Assembly: GCA_013396525.1 (NCBI GenBank)
Contig: VWYX01001291.1
Location: 133,701-197,700 of the forward strand
Reading direction: 5' to 3'
Length of the DNA stretch: 64,000 nt
DNA from: Chaetorhynchus papuensis
Taxonomy: Eukaryota > Chordata > Aves > Passeriformes > Rhipiduridae
The notes beneath the pieces were generated by a model. The model saw only the letters and a program-made list of their open reading frames with translations. It was not told the DNA's origin and did no database searches. This document shows, piece by piece, positions 39,801 to 47,570 of the stretch (its first letter is position 1; each line of letters begins with the position of its first letter). The position numbers were made by a program, and so were the translations under genes.

Positions 39801-40237
39801 GCTGCAGAATATCTTTGAATATGGATCTATTTTATGTGGAACTGTATTCAAAATTGTTTGTATTTCTGTGTGAAAGTCGCAGTCAATTTGTCTCAATATA
39901 TTTCTGTCTCGCACATTAAGGACCCAGGTTTCCATGCCTAGCTCCTTGCTGCCTTCTGTCTATCTAAACCAGAGTTTTCTCTCTGCTTTTTTCCAGGTCT
40001 GGAGTTGGTTTGACAGGTTCTAAGCAGACATTGTTTTATGCAGAAGTAAACGACCAGATGAGAACCAGTGGAGGAGGTGGCCAGCCAGAAGAAGGAGAGC
40101 TGATTGAAGTTGTGGAAATACCTTTAGCAGAATCCATGAAGTTTGCTTATGATGAGACTTTCCCGAAGACAATGGGTGTCATCTTCAGCTTCATGTGGTT
40201 CCACAACAACATAGCACCTAAACTACCCAAAAAGTAA
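9794..40237 (+). CDS. NUDT14: NUDT14, UDP-sugar diphosphatase, exons 2-5 (5' end outside window)
   Basis: The family is a cytosolic Nudix hydrolase that cleaves UDP-glucose (and ADP-ribose) to the sugar 1-phosphate and a nucleoside monophosphate, using Mg2+. Four exons join in frame: 9794-9837, 24125-24189, 28952-29189 and 39997-40237 (588 nt, 195 residues plus TAA). All visible junctions are AG/GT. The residues follow human NUDT14 closely: FWDFMRTHD, then VVVKQFRPAVY, then the Nudix region LCAGIVDKPGLSLEE...EEVLEECGY, then SGVGLTGSKQT, then EEGELIEVVEIPL and KTMGVIF near the C terminus. The family length is about 222 residues, so only a first exon of about 27 codons is missing, and it was not found in 1-9793. 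No frameshift or internal stop is present, so the gene appears intact. The Nudix-box position that is usually Arg is Glu here. Identity is from remembered family sequence, not a search. Confidence 0.95.
12730..12950 (+). mobile_element. CR1 LINE 3' fragment, diverged
   Basis: The order of segments is that of the CR1 3' end: 'tggaatgcttctcccagaga', 'gactggacaaggctctgag', 'ggagattggatcagatgatc', 'tctaaaagtcact' and a terminal 'ttctatgat'. It is degenerate, so an old copy. The left edge is uncertain. Confidence 0.65.
14460..14830. other. GC-rich patch in intron 2
   Basis: About 370 bases clearly richer in G and C than the surrounding intron, with overlapping open frames on both strands (for example 14550-14843 plus). 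No protein family, CR1 or other known element was recognised. It might be a diverged repeat. Confidence 0.3.
18147..18507 (+). mobile_element. CR1 LINE 3' fragment
   Basis: A clear avian CR1 3' end in sense orientation: 'ttaggttagatattaggaag' (the frame around the C-terminal RT tail), 'tgctggaacaggtcgcccag', 'gaagtgttcaaagccaggtt' and 'ctttaaggtccattccaacc'. The 92-codon open frame here (18147-18428) is the residual CR1 reading frame, not a host gene. The element is 5'-truncated. Confidence 0.92.
19838..19925. repeat. A-rich low-complexity tract
   Basis: A run of adenine-rich sequence with interspersed C (aaaaaaaccccaaaccc and similar). It may be the eroded tail of a retroposed element, but no body was recognised upstream. 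Confidence 0.6.
24125..24189 (+). CDS. NUDT14: NUDT14 coding exon 3
   Basis: This 65-nt exon has acceptor cctcag|TGTGTC and donor CCCAG|GTAATC. With the preceding AG it reads SVSILIFNTSRQCFVVVKQF followed by RP. That is the beta-strand segment before the Nudix helix, including the family motif VKQFRP. One base is carried to the next exon. Confidence 0.95.
24190..28951 (+). other. NUDT14 intron 3
   Basis: A 4.8-kb intron with a TA dinucleotide run at 25101-25125 and moderately GC-rich stretches at 25.2-25.8 and 26.3-26.85 kb. Those stretches produce overlapping open frames on both strands. No gene or recognisable repeat family was identified. Confidence 0.8.
25101..25125. repeat. TA dinucleotide microsatellite
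   Basis: Alternating AT for about 25 bases with a single C interruption, within intron 3. Confidence 0.85.
28952..29189 (+). CDS. NUDT14: NUDT14 coding exon 4, carries the Nudix box
   Basis: This 238-nt exon follows a T-rich tract (ttttttttaaag) and ends at ACAG|GTAAAT. It encodes AVYMCEVERHHPQ, an acidic linker, the strand VVGVTYELCAGIVDKPG and the catalytic helix EEIACEEVLEECGY. The EExxEE metal-binding glutamates are all present. The usual basic residue before the first catalytic Glu (Lys in human, by memory) is Glu. Confidence 0.96.
31290..31740 (-). mobile_element. Ancient CR1/L3-like LINE fragment
   Basis: Read on the plus strand it carries the antisense landmarks of old sauropsid CR1: 'tcatgtcttgcctaaatttc', 'ccccagtggacatgaa', 'ctgatcattccttctgctg', 'gtggagcacagtacttt' and 'gtagagtggaagcattatct'. 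It is strongly diverged with small indels, so it predates the fresher avian CR1 copies in the window. Confidence 0.6.
31763..31812 (+). mobile_element. CR1-like 3' tail fragment
   Basis: The short segment 'gtagttcccttccaactcag' plus 'aatattctctgattctg' resembles the CR1 3' terminus in sense orientation. It abuts the antisense ancient copy, so it is probably an independent insertion remnant. Confidence 0.4.
35520..35760. promoter_or_regulatory. Enhancer-like block in NUDT14 intron 4
   Basis: This CpG-containing block differs from the AT-rich intron around it. It carries a perfect POU octamer ATTTGCAT (35663-35670) and CACAGTGGCAAATAAGTCA nearby. It resembles a conserved non-coding element, but conservation cannot be judged from one sequence. 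Confidence 0.25.
36730..37650 (-). mobile_element. CR1 LINE copy, about 0.9 kb, with inverted 5' tip
   Basis: The plus strand shows the antisense CR1 3' half: 'agaatcacagactaatggaa', 'gttggaagggacctacatgg', 'aagaacctttttctaatatc', 'tcttctccaggctgaacaga', 'acttggccttgttaaacttc', 'tcaaggtctctctgcagg'. At its 5' end the segment with CAGCTCCTCCCA (37585-37596) is followed by its inverted copy TGGGAGGAGCTG (37614-37625) and a further 25 bases in sense orientation. ORFs 36743-36973, 37223-37504 and 37311-37652 are shadows of this element. Confidence 0.92.
37585..37625. repeat. Hairpin at the CR1 5' junction
   Basis: A 12-bp perfect inverted repeat (37585-37596 and 37614-37625) has a 17-base spacer that can itself pair partly. 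Some extra matching continues outside the arms. It arises where antisense and sense CR1 segments meet. Confidence 0.85.
38865..38916. repeat. 26-bp tandem duplication
   Basis: Two adjacent 26-base units (38865-38890 and 38891-38916), each with the core AACTTCAATAGT, differ at three positions. Confidence 0.85.
39997..40237 (+). CDS. NUDT14: NUDT14 terminal coding exon 5
   Basis: A strong acceptor (ctctgcttttttccag) is followed by 241 nt ending in TAA. It encodes SGVGLTGSKQTLFYAEV, a Gly-rich loop (SGGGGQPEEGEL), IEVVEIPLAES and a C-terminal helix with KTMGVIFSFMWF. Both the length and the end position agree with the family C terminus. Confidence 0.96.
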
Positions 40238-40370
40238 AGCACCGTGATTTAAGGAAAGCTTTTCTGCTGGTACTGTGCATGCAGAAAGCTGTAAATCTGC
40301 CTGCCTCAATCAACTCAACTTCTCACAGAGCAAATCTTTCTTTAAATAAATTTGGAAGTAAAATCTGAAT
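40238..40370 (+). other. NUDT14 3' UTR (short form)
   Basis: This is non-coding sequence directly after the stop codon. A canonical AATAAA lies at 40345-40350, about 110 nt downstream of TAA, so a short 3' UTR ending near 40370 is likely. The exact cleavage site is inferred. Confidence 0.6.
40345..40350 (+). promoter_or_regulatory. Polyadenylation signal AATAAA, proximal
   Basis: This is a perfect AATAAA hexamer in a T/A-rich context 108 nt after the NUDT14 stop codon. Confidence 0.7.
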
Positions 40371-42860
40371 TAAAATCTTTACACAATTTCCATTATTAAC
40401 AAAACCTGTACTGGCATCTCTGGGGCCAGGATTTGCCTTGGAGAGGCAAATGTTGATTCTTGTGCAAAGGTTAAGTGAATGTGTCCAGTTCTCCTTTTTC
40501 ACAGCCCTGTGTTGAAGAGCTGCCCAGGCCCTCAGTGCAGCTGCCTCAGGAGCCTCTCACCGTGGTCTCCACGTACTGGCAACTGTGTATTCATTGTCAT
40601 TTTTGATATTTTTTGAAGAAAGCAGCAGACAGTAATAGTCCCAGATACCTAAACAATGCTCCTGAGTTCAGCACAGCTTTCAGAGAGCAGCTTTCTCTGT
40701 GGTGTGTGGCTCCTGTGCAGAGGAGGCGTTTGCATTTCTGAACATGCAAACCTTTATTTCATAAGCAAACAGGTCTGTAAATCCTTCTGCTAACATGTCA
40801 CCTTGACAATGGAGCAGCTGTAAGATTATGTGCTCCTGTTTGTTCCCATTACAATGCTGGGCAGCAGTGATGGTGATGGAGGGGTGAAGGATGGGGGCTT
40901 CTGCTGGAACACATGCTTCTTTGTTTGCTTTATGGGCAATACTTGATAAATTAGATCAAACTTTGTCCTCTAGAGCGGGACCAGAGAGGCCGAATTCTTT
41001 TAATTTGTCTGTGAGGTGACTAACACAAGAGATTTCTCTGAGGTTTTCTGTGGTCTGAGTTTCCTTATCACCCAAATGGGAGTAATGGGACTTACCCCTC
41101 AGATAACACTTCTTGGAATCTAATGATTGGAAGTGCTTTATTGTGATTTTATAATGATTTGTGCAGTTTACATGGAAGCCTGTGCAACCTGCACAGATGT
41201 GCTGAGCAACACAATTTGATTTAATAAAGTGGTCTAATTAGAAGGTGTAGTACTTGTTCTGTCAGCATAGTTTGGATGTGGACTGTTTGTCATGTGAAGC
41301 AATTTAAAAGCATGAATGAAAGAGAATCAACTCGGCAATTTAATTATGCACTGGGTTATGTTATTCACTGACTTAATCAACATGCCCACGTTATATGTGC
41401 CTCCAGGAGTCCTGAGGTGCTAAGTGTATTTAGAAGAGGACTGCAAATATGCAAACTTGAACTTAACAGCTGGAGTGAGTGCAGCAGAGGTGTCTGATGG
41501 TGTCCAGTGGCTGATTTTAAAGCATTGCATATCTAAAAAGGTGTATAAATGAAAAAGGTTTTTTTAAAAAAAGCTTTTAGAATTGCTTCTTGCTGGTTCT
41601 CCTACTGATAGGGAGGAAAGGTCCTTGGAAAGCCTCTGTCTGTGGAGTCAGACTTTGTGAAAGTTCAGACACAGCTGTGTTGAGCTGGGCCTGGTCCATG
41701 GTGAGTCAAGGGCTGAGTTATTGTGAGAAGCAAATAAATTCTGTCTGTCTGATGTATTTACATTGGAAGGTGTTTTAAGGTGGGGTCTCCACTGCTCTGT
41801 CTAGTACAGTGTGTCCTGATTGCTGCTGAGGCCTTTATGAACTACTGCAGTCCATAGAATAAATAATGCCTTTTATTCCAGGCTGTAGTTACCAAAGTTT
41901 CTATTTAATTCTGTCAAAATTACTGGTCACACAGCAGCTTGTTACCTGGTTAGTGTCAAGCTAATAAATGTGCATGCATACATGTCAAAAGCCTTTTCTC
42001 TGTATAATGCAGTAATTGGGAAAAATAAAATATTTTGCCCCCTCCAAGGCACTGTGACTGTGCCTCTTAATGTACCAAACCTCCTCAAGGGCAGTGCCAG
42101 GCTTGCCAAAATCTGGGCCCAGCTCATGCTGCTGGTCAGCAGGAGGCTGTTCCCCATCGCTCACCAGGCTGGGGGACTTGCAGGAGGTGTCTGCTGGGGC
42201 TGTGCAGGGTGACACCGAGGAGCCACCGCCACCAGAGCAGCAGCAGAGGCTTCCCAGGGCGGGGTGTGAGCTGTGGGGGCGTGGGGAGGGACCGTGCAGG
42301 GGTGGCGGGGTGGCATCAGTGCTCTGCTTGCTCTGAGGTGACCTCACCAACACAACCTACAGGCTTCAGAGTGTGTTCAGGCAGTTGATACTCGTGGAGA
42401 AGGGTGATGGAGGCAGTGGCATGAGCTGGGCAGTCCTTCAGCACTTCTCCACGATCTAGGCAGCCAGACAAGAAGCATTGTCCCCACCGCCCAGTCTGCT
42501 CCTCCCCAGGGGTCTCCTGGGCACACACCTACAAACTCCTGGGGGATGCAGTGGCTCTGAGGCCCTTACACCCCAGGGCATGCTGGACTCCATCCCTGTG
42601 CTCTGCCTCACCGTCCCCACAGCGTGCAGTTCTCAAACACACAAAACAGTCACAGGACTACTTTAATTTTCTTCCACAATTTGGGACTTTTCCACAGAAA
42701 CAGCAGTATAGTGAAAGCTGTTCATAAAGCAGTGGGGGATCTGGTGTTTGAATTTGCAATATTAGATATAAATGTGTCTTCAACCTTTTACTTTTTCCAT
42801 GTTGATTTTGGTGGGACTTTTTATAAGCAATTAAGAAAGTTTGAAAATGTGGGACAAGGG
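40371..42860. other. Intergenic, transition to GC-rich DNA
   Basis: After the NUDT14 3' end the base composition rises steadily. A GC-rich patch at 42.05-42.35 kb gives overlapping open frames on both strands but no recognisable product. No repeat family was identified. Confidence 0.6.
41223..41228 (+). promoter_or_regulatory. Possible distal polyadenylation signal AATAAA
   Basis: This is a second perfect AATAAA about 1 kb after the stop codon, followed by GT-rich sequence (agtacttgttctgtc). It could give a long 3' UTR isoform of NUDT14. Confidence 0.35.
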
Positions 42861-42866
42861 GCTTGA
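42624..42866 (+). CDS. Weak coding-like frame with acceptor-like start, unknown
   Basis: An 80-codon open frame includes a good 3' splice-like site (gggacttttccacag, near 42696) followed by NSSIVKAVHKAVGDLVFEF and AILDINV. It ends 82 bases before the tail of the minus-strand frame at 42949-43137. No family was recognised, and chance is a reasonable alternative. Confidence 0.15.
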   Translation: MQFSNTQNSHRTTLIFFHNLGLFHRNSSIVKAVHKAVGDLVFEFAILDINVSSTFYFFHVDFGGTFYKQLRKFENVGQGA

Positions 42867-42884
42867 CCTTGTTGGTTTGTTTTT

Positions 42885-43137
42885 TTTTTTCAAAACAGTA
42901 GATGATTCATATTTATAAAAATAAAGCCAGAACAATTCAGATGTCACTTCACTCATCAGGGCTCATGTCAGAGATCATAAGTAGGGCAAATCCAATATAC
43001 ATCAGCCAAGCCAGGCAGGAAAAAGTTCTTCTAATGGAATCTTGAAACCACATCTGCATTTTAGATGCATCCTTTGGACGTGCCACCACATGTACATCCG
43101 TGGAGGGTGGACAGTTAGCATAAAGCACGGTCCCCAT
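42885..43137 (-). pseudogene. Small membrane-protein-like frame with A tract, possible retrocopy
   Basis: On the minus strand an ATG at 43137 opens 62 codons ending at TGA 42949. A polar N-terminal half (with PPSTDVHVVARPKDASKM) precedes WFQDSIRRTFSCLAWLM and a hydrophobic run (YIGFALLMI) that could be one membrane segment, then SDMSPDE. About 55 bases past the stop comes TATAAAT, and then a run of about 12 adenines (plus-strand T run near 42885-42897), as expected for a retroposed mRNA tail. The family was not recognised. It could also be a genuine terminal exon. The upstream boundary and target-site duplications were not found. Confidence 0.3.
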
Positions 43138-43174
43138 TTGCTGCTAATGAATATTAGCTCCAGTCTGCAGAACT

Positions 43175-43206
43175 CTGATCTCATCCCACCATCCCCATGA
43201 GATCAG
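43175..43206. repeat. Perfect 10-bp inverted repeat
   Basis: CTGATCTCAT (43175-43184) and its exact inverse ATGAGATCAG (43197-43206) flank a 12-base spacer. They lie just upstream, on the minus strand, of the small membrane-like frame. Confidence 0.85.
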
Positions 43207-43539
43207 CATCTTTTATTGGGTACAATTGAGTGGTCCACATTTATAACACAAGTCTTAGAATCTCTGCCTTCTTTACGATTTGACTTTGAGATGTAGAAAT
43301 AACCTAATGAACCTGAAGTTATGACTCAGACTTCTAATGAAGCCTGGAAGGATAAAATCTTCAATGCAGCGTCGCTGTCGGGCTCGCTGTTGGGTGGCAT
43401 AAGAGAAGGCACCAACACCTCGCATGTCCATGGACCTTGTCTCTTACTGCTCTTTATGACCCAATCTGTAAAGTGGCTGCAGGCCCTGAGCTACTCCCAG
43501 CTCTCAACAGCAGTGATACGATTAAAACGTCTTCTCTGA

Positions 43540-44090
43540 GAGGCTGTCAGTGTAAATAAGCGAGCTGAATCACCCCGTGGGGTTGGTGGGGTGCGGATTC
43601 CCTGGGCGCGGGGATGCTCCCGCGCCGCTGGCAGCGCTCCCCGGCCGGCGGCCGCTCGCCTTTCCCCTCCCTCATTACCATCCCTCGCCGCCAGCCATAA
43701 AAGCGGCGCTCCCGACTCCCCGCAGGGCCAGGGCCGGGGCCAGGCCAAGGGCAACCGAGATAATTGCTCCTGAAATACACGTGCCGACCGCGCAGGGCGA
43801 CCCGCTGGACAAATAGGATTTTTCCTAAATTAGGACAATTGCCGAGCGCGCTCCATCCCCTCGCCGGGGCTCTATACATAGATGAAAGGCACACCCAGTT
43901 GTGCAATCTGTTGCAATGGCACACCTGGTGCTGTCTGCAAGTCTATTCACAACCGTCAGCAGGTGCGACGTGGCCTTTGTGGCCATAAAAGTCTGTCTGG
44001 GCCGCCCCTGCTGTGCTCCCCGCGCTCTGGCAGGGGAGGCTGTCACAGATTAATGCGGTTGTTTGAAGCTGTTGGGAGCCACCGCCTGAA
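43540..44090. promoter_or_regulatory. CpG-rich block dense in homeodomain-type sites, candidate developmental enhancer or promoter
   Basis: The left half (about 43590-43880) is strongly CpG-rich. Two copies of CCATAAAA (43695-43702, 43983-43990) match HOX/CDX-type sites, and the first could equally be a TATA-like box. TAATTG occurs at 43761, a near-palindrome TCCTAAATTAGGA at 43823-43835, and AGATTAATG at about 44048. A GC-rich block with embedded AT-core sites is typical of vertebrate developmental enhancers. Its position after NUDT14 would fit long-range control of a neighbour such as JAG2, which is inference from human gene order. Confidence 0.4.
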
Positions 44091-44226
44091 GCCTGGGGAG
44101 GCTGCAGGGGGATCAGAGCAAGGCCCGTGCACACAGGATGGATTTGCAGCTTCTGTCTTGGTGGCTGCACCAGGGTGGAAGTAACAGGCAGGGCAGCGCT
44201 GCTGCCTGAGCAGGGACGGGGGACAA

Positions 44227-44322
44227 GAGCAACCTGATCAGAGGGGAGCTGTCCCTGCCCGCGGCAGGGGGTTGGAATCAGGGGACCTTTAAGGTCTCTT
44301 CCAACACAATGATTCTATGATA
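44227..44322 (+). mobile_element. CR1 LINE extreme 3' end
   Basis: The segments 'gagcaacctgatcagag', 'ctgtccctgcccgcggcag', 'acctttaaggtctcttccaa' and 'gattctatgata' are the canonical last 100 bases of an avian CR1 in sense orientation. The copy is heavily 5'-truncated. Confidence 0.9.
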
Positions 44323-44639
44323 CAGCAGGTTCCCGGTTCTGCTCCCCCAGGAACTGCCCAGTGGCCCTGGCATCAGGTACCAACGATGTGCAATCAAGCC
44401 CCTGTTTGGGCTCAGCCTCTCCAAAAAGGGTTTTGCTTGCTTTGCTTTGGGATGCTCACACAGCACGGCATTATCCGAGACCCCAGCCCCAATCCAGACT
44501 TGGCTTTAATTTAAGGAAGGATGCCATGGACTTTGAAGTAGGTTTTCAGCAGGAGTTTTCATTCCCACTGGGTCATGCAGGATTTTGCTAGATACGAACG
44601 AAAAAAAGGGATGCTCAAATCCCACCCTGCTGCAAAAGG

Positions 44640-45120
44640 TACTTCTCAATTTGTCTAATCCTTCAGAGCCACTCTCACTTTTTAATTGGCAATGCATTTT
44701 TACCAGGACTTAAATGCTCTTGAGATGAATCATGAGGGAAGAGAGGAAGAATTCACAGCAGCTAAATGGCCCAGATTTGTGGCGCTTGGAGCTCTCTGGC
44801 CTGCCTCAGGACTGGCTTCAGCGCATTTCTCGTAATTGGAAATACAATCAGATACATATTAAACCCTGCCAACCACGCACTGTATTGCTCTGCTGCTGAA
44901 GTCCTCAATATCCTGTGCTGGCTTCAGTCTCTAATAAAACATTCAGAAGCAGTGACGCTCAGAGAAACCCCTTTTGGACCCTTGGTTACGAGGAAAATGG
45001 GCTGGGAACGGGCAATGTGGGAATGTCTGTCAAGCATCATCATTAACAGTGGCCCTCATGCCCCAGCCTCGTTAACAGAAAAACCCTTGGGCTCCTCCTG
45101 TGCCCACCTGTGCATCAGTT
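44640..45120. promoter_or_regulatory. Enhancer-like non-coding block
   Basis: This block mixes AT-core sites (TTTTTAATTGGCAATGCATT, CGTAATTGGAAATACAATCA) with ordered, non-repetitive flanks. It has no coding signal beyond a chance 123-codon frame. It resembles a conserved non-coding element, which cannot be tested here. Confidence 0.22.
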
Positions 45121-47150
45121 CTCAGGGTATTGCTTGATGGGTAGAGCATTCAACAGTAAGATAAGCATGATTCGATCCTTTTATGACAGCAAAATGTTGC
45201 TGTGTGTGGGAAGCCCCTGGGGTTGAAGCCCCACCTGTGAGAGAATGACCCCTCCAAACCATCACAGCATGAACACAGCCTGGTTTTAACCCTGTGCCTG
45301 GGACTTGTGGAGAGGGGCTTGGAAAAAAAAGATCAGTTTGTTAATACCCCTGACAATAACCCCAGAAGGACATCTCACCTGGCCCTAGGTGCCATGGAAA
45401 CGTGTCTGATGAGCCTTAGCACAGTGCTTTGGGGTGTCTGGCACAGCACTGGCCATTTCCAAAGTACTCGACAGGTGATGGTGGGCACGGATGATGCTGT
45501 GCTCTGTCTGTGGCACAGCCCAGCCACCTCCTCCGAGGTGCCCCCAGGGGCTGCGGGCAGGGGCTGGGGCCATGAGAATTGCTGTGCTCCAGCCTGCTGG
45601 TCCCCTCCAGAGCTGCAGCTGCTCCAGCTGCTCCTATGGGCCTGGGGATGGGGATGGGGATGGGCTTTGGGACCAGAGTCACTGCTTGGGTTTCCAATGT
45701 GCCTGGCCAGTGGAGGTGGTGGTAAATAAAAGGTGCCTCCATCTCCTGCCCAGCATGTGGGTCCCTCCAGAGCCCTGCCCTGTTTTGTGGGGAGGGGCTG
45801 TTGGGATAACATTTGCTCATGCAGCAATTGCTAAAATAACTGTTCAAGGCACAATCAAGCTCTCGAGAGTGCTAGAAACAATTTAAGAAATGTTCTTGGG
45901 ACGAGCGGCGGGTGCTGTGCAAACAGCTCCCCGGGGTTTGTGCGAGGGGCCCCGGCTGCCGGCCCGCCCGGCCCCGCAGGAATGCACTCACACCGATAAC
46001 CCACACACTCCTTTTCTAACCTCCTTCCTTTGGTCCTTCAGGCTCCCCCTGCTCCCACCCTGGCATTTGGTTGTCCTCCTTTTGCAATAAAATCAAGACA
46101 ACAAAACTAGAGTTACTGCAAGCCCATGCGACGCTCTGTCCAGTGCCTCTTTTCTAGTCACTATGAAAGTGAGAGACTTCAGCAGGACTTCAGCACTCCC
46201 CATGTGTCTCCCCAGAGGCAAACCTTGGGTTTTGCTGCTCCACAGATTCCCAGTTTCAGCAGGCTCTCAGTGGAAGCTCGCTGGCCTGGCTGGGTTTGTG
46301 CCACAGCCCAAGCACTGCTGACCCCAGAGCTGGAGTTGCAGCAGGGGTGCAAAGGCTTGAGTTACAGCAGTCCATCAGCTGCTCATCCACTTGCCAGCCC
46401 CACTGCCCTCCTGCTATCAATCATGTGGGAGCCCCAGGGTGGGTTTGCTGCTCAGTTGCTCCTACTGTGGCAGGTTAGCAGGGTGTCAGCAGCACAGAGG
46501 AGCCCTGAGCCTGCAGGGCCTGAATGCAGCCAACCGGAGCTGGGACCTTCCACATCCACAATAAATCTCCTTGGTTTTTGGGACTGGCATCAGGATCTGT
46601 CCCATCTCTTCCTATCACTGTTGGGGCAGCTGGGGGGCCAGCATCAGGGCAAAGGAGCCAAAATCACATTCAAGGTTTGAGCTCAGTCATGGACGTGCTT
46701 CAGAAAACCCCATTTGCTGCAGTGAGCAACCTTTTGTCTGATATTTATGCAGTATCTGTAAAGAGCAGGGAGAGGGGTTTGCAACAGGCTGCCAGGGAAA
46801 AAAGGGAACAGTGTTAGGCTAGTGTGGCATGTGTATGAACATTGCACAGCCTCAGGCAGCCACCAAAGCAGCCACCACCCTTTACATCCCCGACCATTGG
46901 ATTTTGTAAGGGGGGAGACTGTCCCATCTGCAGCAGCAGCATCATGCTGAGCAGCTTTTGGGCTGCCCAGAGCCAGAGCAGAGCACAGCCAAGCCAGGTA
47001 CCAGCTTTGTACCCAATGTTCTCGCCTGCTGCATCTTCCCAGTCATGCTGCCAGCTTCATTTTCCCAAATGGCTTTATTTTGCCTCTAATGTCTTTGTGC
47101 GGGGTAATTTTTTTGCTACTATTTTTTCTTTGTTTTGTTGCTCTTCCACT
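45121..47150. other. GC-rich intergenic stretch
   Basis: Many overlapping open frames of 100-184 codons occur on both strands (for example 45375-45827 minus, 46126-46680 plus). None has a recognised domain, and their overlap in several frames reflects GC-rich composition. A short 'ggggat' tandem run lies near 45644-45663. A CpG-rich spot lies at 45.90-45.99 kb. Confidence 0.5.
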
Positions 47151-47159
47151 CAACCTGAT

Positions 47160-47570
47160 CCCAGCCTCTCAGACGAGCACAGTCACAATCACACCAATAC
47201 ATCACCATAATCAGATCTGATTGCAGGGGCTCTCTGGGAGCCAAGGCACTGAGCGGGGGCTAACAGGCTTATTGATCACAGCAGAGTGACAGCTCTCTCT
47301 AGCACAGAATTTAGCTCCTAGGTGGACTCTAATATGTACATTTGTTTTTTCCCACTGGCAAAAGCAATATGTAAATACTCTGCTGTTAATGATACAGGTC
47401 TGTTCCTGGTTAACAAATGGGGAAACAAAAAGATTGAAGGGAACGTCTTGCCTTCTAAAGCCGCATGACTGATCCTAATGCCCTGTCCTTTTTCTATCAA
47501 TCAAGGCTGATTGGCAAAGCTTTTTAATTCAAGTCTCTAAGCAGGATGATCAGCATTTACTCAGCCAGTG
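47160..47570. promoter_or_regulatory. Enhancer-like block with PBX/HOX-type cores
   Basis: It contains ATCAATCAA (47496-47504), TGATTGG (47508-47514), TTAATT (47524-47529) and, to the left, CCATAATCAGATCTGATTGC and CTTATTGATCACAG. The clustering of TGATT/ATCAA cores is typical of PBX- or HOX-responsive elements. It has no coding content. Confidence 0.25.

Larger units (their letters stand above)
29190..39996 (+). other. NUDT14 intron 4
   Basis: A 10.8-kb intron. It contains an ancient CR1-like element (31.29-31.74 kb), a near-full-length 3' CR1 copy (36.73-37.65 kb), a 26-bp tandem duplication (38865-38916) and an enhancer-like block around 35.55-35.72 kb. No further exon was found. Confidence 0.8.

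Noticed and set aside
45125..45182. tRNA-like stretch with TGGGTAGAGC (A-box-like) and GATTCGATCC (B-box-like)
   Set aside because: The spacing between the boxes is several bases too short and no acceptor stem closes. At most it is a decayed tRNA-derived SINE scrap.
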